Below, in pieces: positions 19,084-28,685 of a DNA stretch of 64,000 nt. A program made the position numbers and the translations under genes. This stretch comes from Linyphia triangularis. Lineage: Eukaryota > Arthropoda > Arachnida > Araneae > Linyphiidae. The stretch is from contig OZ021733.1 of assembly GCA_963978545.1 (NCBI GenBank), positions 72,571,589-72,635,588 of the forward strand. Reading direction: 5' to 3'. Numbering within the stretch: position 1 is the stretch's first letter; each line of letters starts with the position of its first letter. Below the pieces are notes generated by a model. The model saw only the letters and a list, made by a program, of their open reading frames with translations, did no database searches and was not told the DNA's origin.

Positions 19084-21650
19084 GAATAAATTTTGTTTAT
19101 ACACATTGAATGAATTAAAAATTTACCTTTTCACATTTTACCAGGTATCAGCTTTTAAGATGGGTTTGCAAGAACCACCACTATTGATATCAAAATATTG
19201 AAATTAATATTGGTACATAATATAATATTAAAATTTTCTTGATTAGAAAAATTGTAAGTCTTTAATAGCATTGCAACTAAAACTGACAACAAAGTACGTA
19301 TCTAAAACTAAGAAAAATTTATGTTAACAAATATCTGTTATTTTTTTTTTTTAATATCATATGAAAGTAAACACATTTCTGGTAACTTATGTTATCCAAA
19401 ATTATCCATTTTAAAATCAATGAAATACTTGTTTCAATCATTTTTAATATTGAAGTAATATAGTAGTTAAAAAATCCTTAATATAACTGTCGGCAAAAAA
19501 TAAATTATTTTATACGTTTTTTTAATCGCACCACCCACTTCCATCAAAATTGAATAAACTCAACCGGAATTCAAGTATTGTCCACTTTTAGAAATTAATG
19601 TATTAAAAATAAACTACCAGGAATGAACTTTGAATCTTTTTGTACAAAAAATTCTATAAATTAGATTCTTTATTAAAATTTTTTTCTCTTTGCATGGAAT
19701 GACCCTTAAATATTTTAGTAGACACCATTTGAAGTTATAATACGCCCTTTATAATGACCTACACAAATAATTCACTCTAACACCTTAAAAAAAAACTATT
19801 AAAAACATGACATTTAATTTAAAGTACTGTATAAATTTGTGTAGCGTTACAAGAAATACAGCCTAATCTGTAAAAATACCTTACATACAAATGAAGTTAA
19901 TATTAAATATATTATTTATGTCTTTACGGTTTACATTATCTTCGGAAAAAATTACAACGAAATATCTCTCTTAATTTTAATTGTAATTTCTTAGTTCCAA
20001 ACAAAGTTTTCAAGATATTTTTTGTTTCAAACGATAAATAATAGTATATCGAATTTATTTATTATAGAATTTTGTTACTTTTTCGTATTTTTTTTTTTAA
20101 TATCTTGTCAACTTTTGCCGTTTTTGAACTACTATTTAAAAAAAAAAAACTCGCCAAGTAAAATCCATATGTAAAGTTGTAGAAAACAGTTTAGATTACA
20201 CTATGCAAAAAATCGCTAGTGAAAATTTTGAAAACTAAAGTGGGGAGAATCGTTTGATTGTCCCTTAAAATCGCCACTTTTCACTTCCTCTTAAAACTAA
20301 ACCAAACTTTAAAATGTTCAATGGCAACCCCATAATATTATACCATATTTAGATTAAAGAAATGTCTAAATTCCATAATTTTCCCATGAGTGGTTAGTAA
20401 TTTAAACAATGTCAAAAAAATGATATTAATGTTAAAAAGAAAATTTGTTTTTTGGCCATAAATTCTTATATAGTTAATATATTTTAGTAATTTTTATTTC
20501 AAAGAATAATTTGTTTATGGCCAAACATAAATAACATGCAACTTTTGTATTAAACAGTTTTTTTAATAAACAATTATTAATTAATAAAACAAGTTTTAAA
20601 TTTTTTTAATAGAAATATATATTTTTTTGCTTCTATTAGAATTATCATGGTCAAAAACCACTCCAGATTTTTTTTCATTCCATTTTGACTTTTGGTTCTC
20701 GATATTTTAGCAAAAATGTAAAAAGCTCACTTCAAGGGACCGCGCAATAGATAACATCTTGAAACATGTTTAACATTCAATTTAGCCTGTTATAAAGAAA
20801 TTTGCCCTCAAGATCGGCCAAAACATTTTCGCTCGTAAGTGACGTGTTTCTCAAGATAAAGAAGTGAAATTTGGTATCTAGTGTAAAGGAGGTATTCTAA
20901 ATTGAATGAAAACATAAAAAATAGGGGTTCGTATTAAAATTTTTAAAAGTAGAGTTAAATTTACTTAGTATACAGCCCCCTAATAAAAAATGCTTGTTTG
21001 CAATTGATAGAAGAAGGAAAAGTTTTTGTAGAAATTCTTGACAGAGTGTCAGTTGGATTGTTGTCTGAGCATTTAAAATAAACGGTAAAAATTCCGACTC
21101 CGGTACGGATTTGACGCCAAGATTTGTTTACGTATAGTTTACACCAAGCTATTTTACGGTAACCATAGACGTTGCCAAACCGTTTTTACGGTAACCATAG
21201 ACGTTGCCAAACCGTAAAATAATGAAACTGAAATCCCGAAACTAAAATCAATTTAAATTACTGAGTTCTATAGAAGTTTTGTGTGAAAACATCACAGTTA
21301 TATCTCATGGAAATATATAAAAAACGACTCGTGATTGGGCAACAAATTTAAAAGTTCAAAACAGTTTTAAAGATGTGTTATGATTGGTCACAAAGGTAAA
21401 GTATTTTATTTTTATTTCTGTTATGCCGAGAGGGGCTTTAAAATAAATCATGTTTTTAATTGAGTTATATTTGTTTTAAAATGAGTAATATGATTTTTTT
21501 TTTGGAAGAAATCTATTACTTTAAAGTATGTTACAAAAAATTGACATTTGATTGGAAAATAATAACTTTTGAGTTTCCTTTAATTTTTAAACAAAAATTT
21601 CATGGAAGGATATTCATTTTATAATTAAATAACTCGTGAAATTTTTTCGT
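19084..21650. other. No gene; one short tandem duplication
   Basis: AT-rich region without recognisable exons. A unit containing ACGGTAACCATAGACGTTGC is tandemly duplicated at about 21,152-21,215. Homopolymer tracts are frequent. Confidence 0.5.
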
Positions 21651-21689
21651 CATTTTCAGCATTCCAACACCCCCCCCCCCCTCTCCCAA

Positions 21690-22020
21690 TTTCTTTGTAT
21701 CACTTATTCTTCCACGCTCGGTATTAAATAAGGTGTGCGTGCGCTTCGCGTTTTAAAAAGAAGTACGACCTATTTCGATGGGCTTTCGGCCACTTAAACC
21801 TAAAAAAAAATACCCCTACCTATTTCGGGCAGTCGTTTGGGGCACCTCACCCCCAAAATAACTTTTTTTGAATCGCTTGTTCTTCTAAATTCGGTAATAA
21901 GTAAGGTGTGCGCACGCTTCGCGTTCTTAAAAGAAGAAGTACGACCTATTTCGATGACCTTGGGCCGCAATCGATCATTTGGGGCATCTCATCCCAAAAA
22001 TGACTTTTTTAAAAAAATCA
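21690..22020 (+). repeat. Imperfect tandem duplication (about 170-190 bp unit)
   Basis: Two copies share CGGTATTAAATAAGGTGTGC (second copy CGGTAATAAGTAAGGTGTGC), GCTTCGCGTT, AGTACGACCTATTTCGATG and TTTGGGGCA. A poly-C run (about 21,670-21,680) precedes them. Confidence 0.6.
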
Positions 22021-22109
22021 GTTGTATTAATTAAATTATTTTAAAAATATTATAACGTGTACTTACATGCACTTTAAGTATGTGATGTTTGTGGAGGATA
22101 TACAGCTTA

Positions 22110-22585
22110 GATATATCATGGAAACACATTACCTTCTGCTGCATTTCAATTTTGCGCTCTCTCCTTCACATGTATTCCGCAAGATGGTTGTTGAACATAT
22201 CTTTACCGTGATTGGTACCTTTAATCCCGTGTTTTGTCGCGCTCCAAGTCCCCTCGATTGCATTTGTATGAGCCCCTGTATCCGGGTCCACAAAAGTCAG
22301 ACTATGGTTGACGCGTAAATGCATGAAGCCTTTGTCTTCAAGGCAATTGTAGCTAGCCCAACAGTCAGCTATAATAGTGGATTCTGGAATTTTCCGTTCA
22401 TCAATCACATTCAGCAAAGTTTCTTTTGTTCTATCAGACATAACAACAAAAAAAACTTTTATTCGACTCACATTCAACTCCACCAAAAACCCATTTACCT
22501 TCCACATGCTTACCCCTATTATATGCACTTCCTTTTGCCAAACTTGCTCTCATCAATTTCAACTGTCCTTTTGATGAAATTTATC
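22110..22585 (-). pseudogene. Merlin (IS1016/IS1595-like) transposase remnant
   Basis: On the minus strand, near 22,560, VEIDESKFGKRK holds the first catalytic Asp. Then follow IIADCWASYNCLEDKGFMHL (second Asp) and VNHSLTFVDPDTGAHTN with AIEGTWSATK (catalytic Glu). This is the DDE_Tnp_IS1595 core of Merlin transposases. The longest open piece is 22166-22528 (120 residues); the N-terminal part is frame-shifted and has stops. It ends abruptly at about 22,585, where it joins Ty3 LTR sequence. Confidence 0.8.
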
Positions 22586-22723
22586 GATTGCTTTAGGTGT
22601 TGCCACCTTTTTTTTAACCTGTTTTATCGCTGTTATTAAATATAATAAGATAAAATAAAATACAATAGAATTTTAAATTAATACGTCACTATTTACAAAT
22701 ATATAAAGAAAATTTGTGTAACA
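22586..22723 (-). repeat. Truncated 3' LTR of a Ty3 element
   Basis: Matches the first 138 bp (minus orientation) of the LTR at 24,682-25,120, starting TGTTACACAAATTTTC at 22,723. The rest of the LTR is missing; Merlin sequence abuts at 22,585. Confidence 0.75.
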
Positions 22724-22879
22724 TTTCCCCCTTCTTTGACTGCACGTCCCGGGCAGCAAAGTCCTTAAGAGGAAAAGCCATTCAATCATTACTACCATAA
22801 TATGGGCTAGCCTATTGGAACGTACAACTCAAAGGTTTACAGGAAGGTGTCCATTGAGTCCTTACCACGACGTCGTTGA

Positions 22880-23470
22880 TCTTCTTAAGGATCACATACG
22901 GCCCTTCCCAGTTCGTTTGGAGCTTAGAGGAGAGACCTTTTCGACGTTTAGGGTTCCATAACCACATCTTCTTGGAATGAACGTTCTGTGACCTTGGTAT
23001 CGTATCGGATCGTCATTCACTCCGTCATGATGTTGATTCTCTCTTTGGCGAACCGATGTACGGCTTCTAAACATGCCTGGAGATCATCTAGATACTGGAC
23101 AGGTGAGAAAGGACTGTTCGGGGGTCGTCCAAAGAGGAGGTTGCAGGGTAGCCTAAGGTCTCTTCCAAACATCTTTAGAGATGGAAAATATCCGGTGGTC
23201 TCGTGAGTTGCACTCCCATATGCCAACAGGAGCGGTGAAAGTTTCTGAACCCCGACTTGTTGGTTGCATGACTTTGAGGTTGGTTGTCGAGCAGAAAACG
23301 TGGATGTTCTTAACTTGAACTCCGCCTTGGATGAACGTCGCCAGCTCTCCGGACATGGACGTCCGGAAGGAGCGTTCGCATTCCTATTCAACCAATCATC
23401 ATCTCCAGTAAACTGGTCTGTGTCTGCACCGGAATCGTCCACGGGTGCCGCTGGTAGATCCAATGACCTC
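22880..23470 (-). pseudogene. Ty3 integrase C-terminal region
   Basis: Minus-strand frame 23017-23463 contains LLLAYGSATHETTGYFPSLK, MFGRDLRLPCNLLFGRPPN and a helix ending RFAKERIN, the region after the catalytic Glu of Ty3 integrases. The following frame (22,900-23,000) gives WLWNPKRRKGLS-like sequence of the C-terminal chromobarrel-type domain. A frame change separates the two parts, and the N-terminal ~20 residues of the open frame do not look like integrase. Confidence 0.75.
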
Positions 23471-23759
23471 CATTCGACGCTTGTAACAGGAGTTCAAGTG
23501 CTGATCTCTTCTTTCTTGATAACTCGGGTACCATCACTAACACTTTCCATCCCTACACGAACCATCTCCTGGGAGAGGGCCATTAGTGTTGCTGCCTCCA
23601 ATTCTCTATCTGGGATTGAGGCGGTGCCTTTCGTAAATGTAGGCTCTGTCTTTTCAAATCGGGATATCTTCGTGAACTCTGAAGCTCTCCCTATGACGTT
23701 GTCCTCAAGAGCTACAACCCGATATGCGCACAGCTCTTTTGTGTCCAGACCGTCTAAAG

Positions 23760-24087
23760 GAACTTCGCCTCTCCATGTTTGCAGCTTGCCTTTCTCAAAA
23801 TTCAGCGTAATTCAATTTTTCTTCAAAAAGTCTAGTCCGAGAATGCACGGGTTTACAATTTCGGCAACATAAACGGTGTGCTTTTAGGTGTTAAATCCAA
23901 AGGCAGTGTCCACTTCCAATTTCCTGTGCACAGAGATACTGCCACCAGACACAGTTTGTAGTGAAACAGAGGGCGCTGTATAGAGGAGTTGGCTGTTCAG
24001 GCGATGAGCTACGATCGTTACGTTCGCTCCTGAATCGATTAGATGACATGGGCAATCATTTCGAACTGTGTTTGATAAACGCGCCAA
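23760..24087 (-). pseudogene. Ty3 aspartic protease fragment
   Basis: The minus-strand frame from 24087 reads CPCHLIDSGANVTIVAHRLN, with the D-S-G active site of retropepsins, then LQTVSGGSISVHRKLEVD. The stop at 23,884 truncates this frame; protease/linker-like sequence continues in another frame to about 23,760. Confidence 0.7.
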
Positions 24088-24174
24088 GAGGACTTCCCAT
24101 CAAAAGTGGCCACTTTGATGTTAGAACGTGGTGCCAAAACTACAGTGGAAACCTCCTCCCAGTTCGGTGATGCA

Positions 24175-24662
24175 GCTGCCACAGTACCACGAATTTCTCG
24201 TCATTAAATCTTCTCTACTCTTCCTTCATGGTGGAAACCTTGTCTCCTAAGTTGTTCTCTTTCCCGTTAAACTCCTCAAACTTTTCATCAACTTATTTTC
24301 TTACTGCATTGAAAACTTCTTCTTTCACGGATTGCAGAACATTTGAGGTAGTTTCTATTATGGTTGATTCCCCATTGATGCTAGCTCTATCTTCATTTCT
24401 TCTTTGATTTCATTCACTGCTGCCGATGTTGTTTCACACTTGGCGGCTAAGATTTTTTGACCGACCTTTATTTCAGAAATTGTAGCTTCTTGGCTAGCTT
24501 GACCGGCGGCAATTGTAGCTGAAAGTTCGGCGGTAGTCGTTTCTTAGCGGGCTTGACCAGCGGCAATTGCAACGGGGGTGGTTTCTTGGTACACAATCAT
24601 TTCCATTAATTGCTTCATTTGCTCTTCTATCTTTCCTCTAGTTGTCGGCATTCAAGCTGATA
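24175..24662 (-). pseudogene. Ty3 gag N-terminal coiled region
   Basis: On the minus strand just inside the primer site, a Met-Pro-Thr-Thr-Arg start (about 24,650) is followed by EEQMKQLMEM and then repeats of the form TIAAGQAS..TISEI, a coiled-coil gag N-terminus typical of arthropod Ty3 elements. An in-frame stop lies near 24,545. No zinc knuckle was found. Confidence 0.55.
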
Positions 24663-24665
24663 TAT

Positions 24666-24680
24666 CCATTTCTGACACCA
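24666..24680 (-). promoter_or_regulatory. Primer binding site of the Ty3 element
   Basis: TGGTGTCAGAAATGG on the minus strand, one base after the LTR. The TGGTGTCAGAA start is common in Ty3/Gypsy primer sites. Confidence 0.65.
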
Positions 24681-24681
24681 C

Positions 24682-25120
24682 TGTTATGAATTTTTCGTAG
24701 AGGCAATGATGGCACAGTTATTATTAGATAAAAACTATTATTTATTTGTTCTTCAAAGGCACACACAATTTAATCGAAGAACAGTGCAATCCCTATCAAG
24801 CTTCAATAACAACTACTTCCAATTCAGGTCAGGCACACTCAAAGCCTTCAGATTTCATCGAGTTCCAAAGTCAAATTGTCCGTCCATTTTATCGGCGGTT
24901 GAATTTATACAGGCGCGTGGGAACCTTCTCGAAATATTCAACCAATTCGTCAAATAAAAGAAACATCTCGAAATTTCCCAATTGCTTTAGGTGTTGCCAC
25001 CTTTTTTCTAACCTGTATTATCGCTGTTAATAAATAGAATAAGATAAAATAAAATACAATAGAATTTTAAATTAATGCACCACTATTTACAAATACTATA
25101 TACAGAAAATTTGTGTAACA
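24682..25120 (-). repeat. 5' LTR of the Ty3 element (439 bp)
   Basis: Minus orientation starts TGTTACACAAATTTTC and ends TTCATAACA, with TG...CA ends. The first ~138 bp recur at 22,586-22,723. Confidence 0.75.
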
Positions 25121-25200
25121 ATATGGATGAACCTTTCACTTTTCTCTTTTTGTTATTATTGATCCCCAGACTCATGACATCATTCTTTCCTTATGCACCA

Positions 25201-25383
25201 ATGACCTTCCTGATTGGCTATGGGGTTAGCCCTCTGGCTTCGCATGCCATAGGTGCCGGTTTCGAATCCCAGGTTGGGTATGGATGTTTGCTGTTGTTCG
25301 GAATCCACATTAAGCTGTATGTCCTGGCCTGATTAGCCGTTACTGTGCATAAAAATAGGTTGTTGAGCGTGAAAACCAACCAA
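25201..25383 (+). repeat. tRNA-derived SINE family 1, full copy
   Basis: Flanked by the 13-bp exact duplication CCTTATGCACCAA (25188-25200 and 25384-25396). The head has A-box-like GGTTAGCCCTCTGGC and B-box-like GGTTTCGAATCCC; the tail is CCAACCAA. This copy defines the family's ends: about 183 bp, inserted by LINE-type target-primed reverse transcription. Confidence 0.85.
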
Positions 25384-25399
25384 CCTTATGCACCAAGAA

Positions 25400-26854
25400 T
25401 TCCCTTTGGCATTTGCTTCTTATTGTATCCATACACATTTTTGAATTTGTCTGAATAAACTTCATGTATGGATGAGGATTGAGACTCATCTAGGAACACA
25501 GCAGTGTTCCAAGCCAAGTCCGATGTCAAAGACATGCAAGAGTATATTATATTGACAGAGCTTAGGCTCGTTTTTGACCCCTCACAGCTCAGCTTCTATT
25601 ATATTATAGCTAGAACTTTGATTTTTTCCCATCATGTTGCCATCATGGTGAGTAGACAAATAACAACAGCATAATTGCTAACATTGAACAAGGGAACATG
25701 GTAAAAAAAATCCTTTGAAAATCGCCGAATTCATCGGATTTTTGTATTTCTTCTTCTTCTGGTTGTGAACAAAATTTAGCCAGAGTTACTGCCAAAACTA
25801 TTTGATGATTTTACACCATTCTTTTTTTTATTCTTCTCAGCTTGATTAGAATAAGTGCCTTTTCTATGATTTGATGGGTAGGAGGGTCTGCACCCCCCAG
25901 AATTGTTCCTGATGCTTGGGAATTTTAGCCTGGCCTACAGCTTAAACATTTTACTATATTCAGACCATTCTTTTTTTATTCTTCTCAGACTAATTAGAGG
26001 AAACGCCTTTTGTATCCGTAAGAGAAGAGAGACTGTACCCTCCAGAAAAGTTCCAGTTTGGCCCGGGTAATGACTGAGTAAAACGGGTCAGCGGATTTCA
26101 GATATTCATCTTTTGTTCAATTTCAAGAAGTGACTTTGATACTTTAAATTAAACTATTAAAACAGTGTAATTCGACAAAAATAAAATTACTTATTCTTCA
26201 ATTAAATTGCTAGCTTATCAAAACTCTAAAAACATGTGTTTAAACTTTCTACTTAGAAAACCACTTTCAGTTTAAAGTAAAGTTTTCTTGGTGTCTGGTC
26301 GGATATAAATCACGCACCTTATGATCACTAGCCTAATATGTATCTTATGGACTCCACACTAAAACTAGATGAATTTCTCTTAAAATAATAACAAGTCTTA
26401 TATTTCAAACTTAAGCAAAAGTTGTTTTGAGATACGTTTTTTTATATAGTTATCCGTATGTAAAAGCTTGTGATCCTCAATTTCGCATAAAAAGCAAGTA
26501 TTTTATTTGCATGTTTTACTTACTTTGTATAACTACTTATTTCTTAGTATATAATTGCATGCTTTTGTATTCAAGTTATAATAGGTGCATATTCTTTTAT
26601 TATGAAATTTTTTCTTGTTGTGGTAAGGAAGATTTCTTCTTAAAAGAAACAAAAAGGATTTGGATTGCAAACCTAAATCTCTCTACTGTATTTAATCATG
26701 ATATTTATTGTTACTCTCAATACAAAGAGTAGTATGTGCTGCTACTTAAGCCATTTTTTTTCTTAGAGCGACGATGTGATTATTCACACTAAAATATCCA
26801 TTGGTCGTATCTTACTCATTTCGAATTTATCAAACGCAACAAAAACAATTGATA
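25400..26854. other. No gene; short tandem duplication
   Basis: A roughly 155-bp duplication places ACCATTCTTTTTTTATTCTT (first copy one T shorter) followed by CTCAG at about 25,815 and 25,966, each followed by CCTTTT and a CACCC/TACCC-CCAGAA stretch. Plus-strand frames of 70-100 codons at 26,427-26,991 lack recognisable domains. Confidence 0.4.
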
Positions 26855-27316
26855 TCTCCCAAAAAACTAGTAGACGTTCTAAAAAAAGTCCGCCAAGTAA
26901 AATAATCAGTCAGAAAAAGTTGCGAAATCTAATGTTTGCCGCCAAGTGGCCGCGTTTAGTTTCTTTGGGGTACTTGTACACAATGAACTAAATTGGGATT
27001 ATTAGGGGGAATCCCCATAGGCAATCAGTACTTGGTAGGCTCGAGTTTTTTTAAAATTAGTCTCAATTCAGTACAATGGTTACAAAGTAGCTGAAGCAAA
27101 TGAAATGAAATTAATCCAAAATAACTCTAGCCTGCCAAGTTCTGATTGCCTATGGGGATTCCTCCTAATAATCCCAATTTAGTTTATTGTGTACAAGTAC
27201 CCCTAATAAACTAAGCGCAGCTGCTTGGCGGCAAACATTAGATTTCACAAAATTTTCTGACTGATTATTTTAGTTGGCGGGCTTTTTTTTACAATGTCTA
27301 GTTGTTTTTTGGGAGA
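26855..27316. repeat. Foldback element (about 200-bp arms)
   Basis: The arms (26,855-27,055 and 27,113-27,316) share TCTCCCAAAAAAC, AAAATAATCAGTCAGAAAA, AATCTAATGTTTGCCGCCAA, GGGATTATTAGG and CCCCATAGGCAATCAG in inverted orientation around a 57-bp loop. A single diverged arm fragment is present at about 46,983-47,100. Confidence 0.75.
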
Positions 27317-27349
27317 TTATTTTTATATGACTGTCATTACCTTTTGTGA

Positions 27350-27761
27350 TGCATAGCTGCCAACGGATTAGCTGTACGGATTATCCGTGCAATGTTCAGA
27401 ATTCTACTACTTTGTACAGTTGTACGAACAGCTAACCAGACACCTCTTAGCATGATCTCGTTTCGATGAAGGAGGAGCAAAGTCCAAAGGCAAAGGAGGG
27501 AAGATTACAGTCTACCATAGTTCGGGTAGAGTACACTTTTCAGCTAAGAAAATGAACTGATTATACGTTTGTCATCCAACATACCTGGGAAGTTCTAAAG
27601 AAGTGACAGCATCATTATCCCAACCTGAGGAAGCATAAATGTTGCACACGCGTTTTGCCCTTATAAATCTCCAGCATCTAGTGCAGGCCAGTCAGCAGAA
27701 TTGCGTCAAACGACTTCCGAAACTTGCTAGAAGCTTTCCGCAATGTGAACCATGCCAGGAA
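27350..27761 (+). pseudogene. Copia A gag-pre-integrase fragment
   Basis: Plus-strand frames give LLHTRFALINLQHL-like sequence (the His-containing zinc domain), KRLPKLARSFPQ and CEPCQE just before the Academ insertion. The zinc-binding Cys pair CEPC is intact; the surrounding frame is broken. Confidence 0.6.
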
Positions 27762-28185
27762 TAGTCTAAGAGCCCATGGCCGGCTACCTGTATGTATTTG
27801 ACCAGACCTGAGTTTTTGTACGTTAAGTAGGGGACTCACTAAGCTCAAAGTGGTGGACGCGTCGAGCGCTCAGGTAAGACAGGTATCGATTTTTGACTAA
27901 TTTTAAATCCATTTGACCACGTCTGCCGTTTTAAAATTTGAAAATATATTATTACTATCGGAAAATAAGAATGGCAGACCATTATCGCGCATTTTACTTT
28001 GTGGCAGACAATTTTGAAAATGCTAAAAAAAAAAAAAAAATTTGAAAGTATTTGACCAGATCTGCCATTGATATATTTTATTTATTATAGTCTTAAAAAC
28101 TTATATTGAACACGGCAGACGTCTACATTGCGTACACACATCAACAAATAATAAAATCTTAGCTACTATCCGGCCAGATGTATAT
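27762..28185. repeat. Left TIR of the Academ-like element
   Basis: Inverse of 33,530-33,969. It contains repeated TTTGACCAGA/TCTGCC motifs (near 27,800, 27,915 and 28,050), possible transposase binding sites, and a poly-A run near 28,027. Confidence 0.8.
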
Positions 28186-28449
28186 GTATTCCATTCGCTG
28201 TTTTACATCAATGTAATTTACTTTATCACTGTATTTAGAGAAATTAAATTTTTTTCGTATTCTATATACTAAACTTCATTAGTTAGATGAGAAATAAGTA
28301 GATTTTTTATGGAATCATAAATAATATGGTATAATGCTTTTAAAAAAATAATTCGATTACTCATTTTAATTTTTTTCTTTTTATTTTGTTAAGAAAAAAT
28401 TGAAAAGTGTTAAATGAGTTAAAAAAATATATCATGCATATATCAATCT

Positions 28450-28514
28450 TCATTCATCATCGGGGTCATGTTCATAGTTAGATGACTCGTTTTCATCATC
28501 TATTGAATCGGATT
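28450..28514 (-). CDS. Last exon of the Academ-like gene
   Basis: Short acidic exon after the intron acceptor; it reads ESDSIDDENESSNYEHDPDD plus a final Glu, then TGA. An acidic tail is expected here, and splicing keeps it in phase with the main frame. Confidence 0.6.
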
Positions 28515-28685
28515 CTGGAAAAATAGAACGTAAATTGTAAAATAAACGTAATTTGATTAGAACAAGTTTGAGAAAGAATAGATGTTTATCAACTTACCAG
28601 GGACATTGGTGATTAAGTCACTCACAAAAGATGGAAGTTGGTCACCTTCGAACCATTTGAAGGCATATGTGTTGTCCTGCTCAAT
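28514..28685 (-). pseudogene. C-terminal tail of the Academ-like protein, across an 83-bp intron
   Basis: After the in-frame TGA the same frame continues IEQDNTYAFKWFEGDQLP to a GTAAGT donor (intron 28,597-28,515). The acceptor TTTTTCCAG leads to an acidic tail with SDSIDDENE ending at TGA 28,450-28,452. Phase is kept across the intron. The WFEGxQLP motif and acidic end fit the family's C-terminus. Confidence 0.65.

Larger units (their letters stand above)
22586..25120 (-). mobile_element. Ty3/Gypsy LTR retrotransposon, internally deleted
   Basis: Minus orientation: full 5' LTR (25,120-24,682), primer site, gag start, protease, then directly the C-terminal part of integrase, polypurine tract (AAGAAGGGGGAAA, 22,724-22,736) and a truncated 3' LTR. 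Reverse transcriptase, RNase H and the integrase core are deleted. The element cannot move on its own. Confidence 0.82.

Noticed and set aside
22988..23872. Plus-strand frames opposite the Ty3 fragments
   Set aside because: Antisense shadows of integrase and protease regions.
26427..26732. 101-codon plus-strand hydrophobic frame as a membrane protein
   Set aside because: AT-rich composition alone gives Phe/Tyr/Ile-rich frames; no homology or splice signals recognised.
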